A stretch of 33,461 bases of DNA. Origin: JAWVZB01 sp033722375. GTDB taxonomy: Bacteria; Actinomycetota; Nitriliruptoria; Nitriliruptorales; Nitriliruptoraceae. The stretch is from positions 1 through 33,461 of the forward strand of contig JAWVZB010000021.1 in the NCBI GenBank assembly GCA_033722375.1, in the 5' to 3' direction. Within the stretch, counting starts at the first letter, position 1. Every line of letters begins with the position of its first letter. Positions 30,437-33,461 of this stretch are shown one piece after another. The notes beneath the pieces were generated by a model. That model did no database searches, was not told the origin of the DNA, and worked only from the letters and a program-made list of their open reading frames with translations. The translations under genes and the position numbers were made by a program.

Positions 30437-31608
30437 GCCGCCCCGCCCGCCGCCGTGGGGCGGCTGTGGATGTGGCTCTCGCCGTCGTCCAGCCGCACGT
30501 CGAACCGGGTGCCGGGGAGCGGAACGTCGGCCTCGACCGCAGCGGTGACGATCACCTGGTCGAAGCTGTCGCAGCGGTCGGCGAGCCGCTGGCGTCGGGT
30601 GGTGTCGAGCTCGGCGAACACGTCGTCGAGCAGCACCACCGGCCGGTCCCCCACCGCCGACAGCACCTCGTAGGAGGCCAGCTTGAGCGCCAGGGCCAGC
30701 GACCACGCCTCGCCCTGGCTCGCGTAGTTGCGGGCGGGCAGCTCGCCGATGGTGAGCAGCAGGTCGTCCCTGTGCGGCCCGACGAGGGTCACGCCCCGGT
30801 CGATCTCGTCTTCTGCGACCTCCTGCAGGGCGGTGCGGAGCGCGTCCGCGAGCCGGGCGCGGTCCGGCACGCCGGCGTCGGGCTCGCCGATCGTGTGCTC
30901 GCCGGTCGACGCCTCGTAGGTCAGGAGGACCGGCTCGGGGCGGTCCGCGACGTCGCGGTAGGTGCGGTCGGCCGGCCCGCTCAGCGCGTGGACCCCGGCG
31001 ATACGCGCGGCGACCACGGTGGCAGCCTGCTCGACGAGCTGCTCGGTCCACACGTCCAGGGTCGCCTGGGCGTTGGCGCGGGCGTCCCGCGGCAACGACC
31101 GGAGCTGCTTGAGGAGGTTGTTCCGCTGTCGCAACACCCGGAGGTAGTCCGACCGGGCGGCGGCGAACGTGGGGCGACGCTGAGAGAGCAGCTCGTCGAG
31201 GAAACGGCGGCGCCCCGACGGATCCTCACGGACGATCGCCACGTCCTCCGGGGCGAAGATCACCACCCGCACCACGCCCACGGCCTCCGAGGCCCGCCGC
31301 ACGTCGTGTCCGTCGACGCGGGTGCGGGAGCGCTGTCCCGGGGCGATCTCGAGATCGACCGTGCGGCGACGGTCGTCGTCGGTGGTGGCCGCGAGGCGGA
31401 TCACCCCCCGCTCCGCCCCCTGACGCACCAGTGGAACATCCGACGACACACGGTGCGACGAACCGGTCGCCGCGCGATGGATCGCCTCGACGAGGTTGGT
31501 CTTGCCCTGGCCGTTGGGACCGACCAACACGCTGACCCCGATCGGGAACGCGAGTTCGAGCTCACGGTAGGACCGGATGTCGGTCAGGCCGAGCTGCTCG
31601 ATACGCAT
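30433..31608 (-). CDS. recF: DNA replication and repair protein RecF
   Basis: A 391-residue SMC-like ATPase. Walker A is VGPNGQGKTN (about 29-38), the start MRIEQLGLTDIRSYRELEL is typical, the signature region is YASQGEAWSLALALKLA, and Walker B is VVLLDDVFAELD with the D-loop DTTRRQRL. RecF loads RecA at gaps with RecO and RecR. The C-terminus has a His/Ser/Pro-rich tail (DDGESHIHSRPTAAGG). ATG 31608 lies 26 bp after the dnaN stop. The stop overlaps the next gene's ATG by 4 nt. Confidence 0.96.
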   Translation of the reverse strand: MRIEQLGLTDIRSYRELELAFPIGVSVLVGPNGQGKTNLVEAIHRAATGSSHRVSSDVPLVRQGAERGVIRLAATTDDDRRRTVDLEIAPGQRSRTRVDGHDVRRASEAVGVVRVVIFAPEDVAIVREDPSGRRRFLDELLSQRRPTFAAARSDYLRVLRQRNNLLKQLRSLPRDARANAQATLDVWTEQLVEQAATVVAARIAGVHALSGPADRTYRDVADRPEPVLLTYEASTGEHTIGEPDAGVPDRARLADALRTALQEVAEDEIDRGVTLVGPHRDDLLLTIGELPARNYASQGEAWSLALALKLASYEVLSAVGDRPVVLLDDVFAELDTTRRQRLADRCDSFDQVIVTAAVEADVPLPGTRFDVRLDDGESHIHSRPTAAGGAA

Positions 31609-31634
31609 CGTGCGTCAGTGGGCGCTGGTGGTGA

Positions 31635-32765
31635 TCAGGACACCCGCATCGGCATGAGCAGGTAGGTCAGGTCGTCGACCTCGGCCTCCTCGTCTTCGAC
31701 ATCCTCTGCTGCCTGGGGTCGCAGCACCGCCGGCTTGAGCGGATCACGCATCTCGATGCGGATCTGCTCGGTGCCGGTGGCGTCGAGACCGCCCAGCAGG
31801 AACGTGGGGTTGAACGCGATCGTCACCTCGTCACCGTCGACCTGGGCCGGCAGTGCTTCCGCGGCGTCACCGATCTCCTGGTTGCCGGCGTGCAGCTCGA
31901 CCGTGCCGTCGGAGAACTTCAGCGTGACCGGGGTGTTGGCCTGTCCGAGCGCCACCACCGCCACCCGCTGGAGCGCCTCGACGAGCTCGGAGCGTTCCAC
32001 GATGGCGGTCGTGTCGGTCCCCTCGGGCAGGAGCTGACGGTAGTTCGGGAAGCCGCCCTCGATCAGGCGGGTCGTGAGCCGTCGGTCACCGAACAGGAAC
32101 GAGACCTGCCCCTCCTCGAACGTGATCGCGACATCACCGCCGGCCTCGGTGGCAGCCTTGGCAGCCTCCTGGAGTGCACGAGCGGGAACCAACGCCTCGG
32201 CATCGACACCGTCCGACCACGCCACCGTGCGAACCGCCAGCCGGTAGCTGTCGGTCGCGGCCGCGGTCAGGGTGTCCTCGGATGCCTCGAGCTGCACGCC
32301 GGTCAGGACGGGCCGCGCCTCGTCGGCCGACGCCGCACGGGCGACCTGGGAGGTGAGCCTTGCCAGCACCCCCGACGCGATCGTCGCCTGCGGAGCGTCC
32401 TCGGCCGGCTCGGGCAGGGTCGGGAAGTCGTCGACGGGCATCCCCCGGACGTGGAAGGTGGCCCGTCCGCAGCGGATCTCGACCCGATCGACGTCGCCCG
32501 AGAGCTCGACCGGCGCATCGGGGAAGCGCGCAACCAGCTGCGACAGGAGCTTGCCGGGCAGCAGCACGGTCCCGGGCTCGTCGATCTGCACCGGTGCGGT
32601 GACCTCCGCCGACACCTCGAGGTCGGTAGCGCGACAGGTGAGCTTGCCGTCAGCAGCATCGAGCAGCACGCCGGAGAGTGCTGGCAGGGTGACGCGTGCA
32701 CCCACCGTGCGGGTGGCCCACGACACGGCTTCGGCGAACTCGGTGCGTTCCGCTCGTAGTTTCAT
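31635..32765 (-). CDS. dnaN: DNA polymerase III sliding clamp (beta subunit)
   Basis: A 376-residue clamp. It starts MKLRAERTEFAEAVSWATR, with ATDLEVSAEV, VDDFPTLPEPAE, AATDSYRLAVR, EGGFPNYRQLLP and the terminal LTYLLMPMRVS of the beta-clamp family. Three repeated domains form the homodimeric ring that tethers Pol III. The C-terminal acidic insertion QAAEDVEDEEAEVDD near the last strand is longer than in E. coli and resembles extensions in other actinobacteria. It is the first gene after the oriC spacer, with its ATG at 32763-32765, and is probably driven from a promoter in that spacer. Confidence 0.97.
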   Translation of the reverse strand: MKLRAERTEFAEAVSWATRTVGARVTLPALSGVLLDAADGKLTCRATDLEVSAEVTAPVQIDEPGTVLLPGKLLSQLVARFPDAPVELSGDVDRVEIRCGRATFHVRGMPVDDFPTLPEPAEDAPQATIASGVLARLTSQVARAASADEARPVLTGVQLEASEDTLTAAATDSYRLAVRTVAWSDGVDAEALVPARALQEAAKAATEAGGDVAITFEEGQVSFLFGDRRLTTRLIEGGFPNYRQLLPEGTDTTAIVERSELVEALQRVAVVALGQANTPVTLKFSDGTVELHAGNQEIGDAAEALPAQVDGDEVTIAFNPTFLLGGLDATGTEQIRIEMRDPLKPAVLRPQAAEDVEDEEAEVDDLTYLLMPMRVS

Positions 32766-33123
32766 CGTTCACTCCTCGGTCGGTGGTGGAAGCTATGCAC
32801 ACCACCGAAGAACATCAGGTTGTTGTTCTCTCGTTCGTTGTCGTAGTAGGGGGTGTGGATGCTGTGGAGAAACCCCACGTTCGCCCAGGTCAGCGGGGAT
32901 ATGGAGGGCGTGGAGAAGCTGTGGACACCACGGGTGGTACTCCACATCCATCCCCAACTACAAACGTGTGATTCGCTGCTGTCCACAACCCGGTCCGGTT
33001 GTCCACGGAGTTGTCCACGACCGCTTGTGGAGCGCGCTCCACAAGCGAGGGGGTGGCTGTCCACGAGTGATCCACGTGTTGTCCACACGTTGTCCACGGG
33101 ACTACCCACAGGTGGCGGAGCCG
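32766..33123. other. oriC: Chromosomal replication origin (oriC), dnaA-dnaN spacer
   Basis: A 358-bp spacer with about ten DnaA-box-like 9-mers. TTGTCCACA at 33079-33087 is perfect for the high-GC actinobacterial form. Near matches are at 32920-32928 (TGTGGACAC), 32979-32987, 32999-33007, 33011-33019, 33057-33065, 33068-33076, 33090-33098 and 33102-33110. The dnaN-proximal part (about 32806-32850, with GTTGTTGTTCTCTCGTTCGT) is the most A+T-rich segment and the best unwinding-element candidate; it also holds a GAACA/TGTTC repeat. Location between dnaA and dnaN is the standard actinobacterial origin site. Confidence 0.88.
33022..33047. repeat. 26-bp perfect palindrome inside oriC
   Basis: The half-site CGCTTGTGGAGCG is followed immediately by its exact reverse complement. 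Each half contains a DnaA-box core (TTGTGGA, TCCACAA) in back-to-back orientation. It sits centrally in the box array. Confidence 0.9.
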
Positions 33124-33461
33124 TCACGCGGTGCGCGCCCGGGTCTTGATGCGGTTGGTGAGCTCGTTGACCTGGTCGTAGATCGCGCGCTTCTCCTGCA
33201 TGAGCTTGGCGATCTTGTTGTTGGCGTGCATCACGGTGGTGTGATCGCGGCCACCGAACGCCTTGCCGATGCGCGGAAGCGAGAGGTCGGTCATCTCCCG
33301 GACGAGGTACATCGCGATCTGCCGGGCGGTCACGAGCTGTCGGCTCCGTGACGGCGAGCAGAGGTCGTCGAGGGTGAGGTTGAAGTAGTTCGCGACCTCT
33401 TCCATGATCAGCTGCACCGAGATCTCCTGGCCCCGCTCGTCGGGGAAGAGGTCCTTGAGCA
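33124..33461 (-). CDS. dnaA: Chromosomal replication initiator DnaA, C-terminal part (5' truncated by window edge)
   Basis: The frame is open from the right window edge to the TGA at 33124-33126, about 111 residues from LKDLFPDERGQEIS. This is the end of domain III and all of domain IV: VANYFNLTLDDLCSPSRSRQ, LVTARQIAMYLVREMT, LSLPRIGKAFGGRDHTTV and MHANNKI. G-R-D-H-T-T-V-x-H-A is the DnaA signature that contacts the DnaA box. The protein initiates replication by oligomerising at the adjacent oriC. The N-terminus and AAA+ core lie outside the window. An internal GTG at 33417 is not a start. Confidence 0.97.
   Translation of the reverse strand, partial: LKDLFPDERGQEISVQLIMEEVANYFNLTLDDLCSPSRSRQLVTARQIAMYLVREMTDLSLPRIGKAFGGRDHTTVMHANNKIAKLMQEKRAIYDQVNELTNRIKTRARTA

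Overview
The window reads as chromosomal DNA from a high-GC actinobacterium, running leftwards from the replication origin. The evidence is the gene order on the minus strand from the right edge: dnaA (partial), a DnaA-box-rich spacer (oriC), dnaN, recF, a DUF721/DciA-like gene, an Fpg/Nei-type glycosylase, gyrB, two tiny membrane-protein genes, gyrA, a DUF3566 gene and tRNA-Ile. CrgA (left edge), DUF3566 and a glucosyl-3-phosphoglycerate synthase are typical of Actinomycetota. GTG starts are frequent. I cannot name the genus; a deep-branching lineage outside the best-known genera is my guess from gene order.

Layout. (1) 1-4.3 kb: end of crgA, a DnaA-box cluster, an FmdB zinc-ribbon protein, a secreted CocE-type hydrolase, a hemerythrin-domain protein, a DUF421 membrane protein and a membrane/zinc-ribbon protein. 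(2) 4.4-7.9 kb: a thiolase, a sodium:solute symporter under a TPP riboswitch, an orphan response regulator and tRNA-Ala(TGC). (3) 8-19 kb: an uncharacterised polytopic membrane protein, an alpha/beta hydrolase divergent from a MerR-type regulator, an LPXTG-type wall-anchored esterase, a three-PAS cytoplasmic histidine kinase, a two-domain fatty acyl-CoA reductase-like protein and a YbaK-type deacylase, ending in a strong terminator and a second DnaA-box cluster. (4) 19.3-22.7 kb: a VLCAD-type acyl-CoA dehydrogenase, a small coiled-coil membrane protein, gpgS and tRNA-Ile(GAT). (5) 22.8-33.5 kb: the gyrase/recF/dnaN/oriC/dnaA block.

How it works together. The right third is the chromosome replication and topology locus, transcribed co-directionally with a fork leaving oriC leftwards. 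Starts and stops overlap or nearly touch at recF/dciA, dciA/fpg, gyrB/orf82, orf82/orf90 and orf90/gyrA, implying translational coupling. The left two thirds carry accessory metabolism: lipid turnover (thiolase, acyl-CoA dehydrogenase, acyl-CoA reductase), thiamin-regulated uptake, surface hydrolases and orphan signalling proteins. Convergent gene pairs are packed so tightly that at two junctions a perfect hairpin contains both stop codons.

I found no insertion sequence, prophage, CRISPR array or defence system. The items most worth a second look are the two coupled micro-membrane proteins between gyrB and gyrA, the stop-codon-embracing hairpins, the 26-bp perfect palindrome in oriC with satellite DnaA-box clusters about 14 and 33 kb away, and the TPP riboswitch that carries its target's Shine-Dalgarno.
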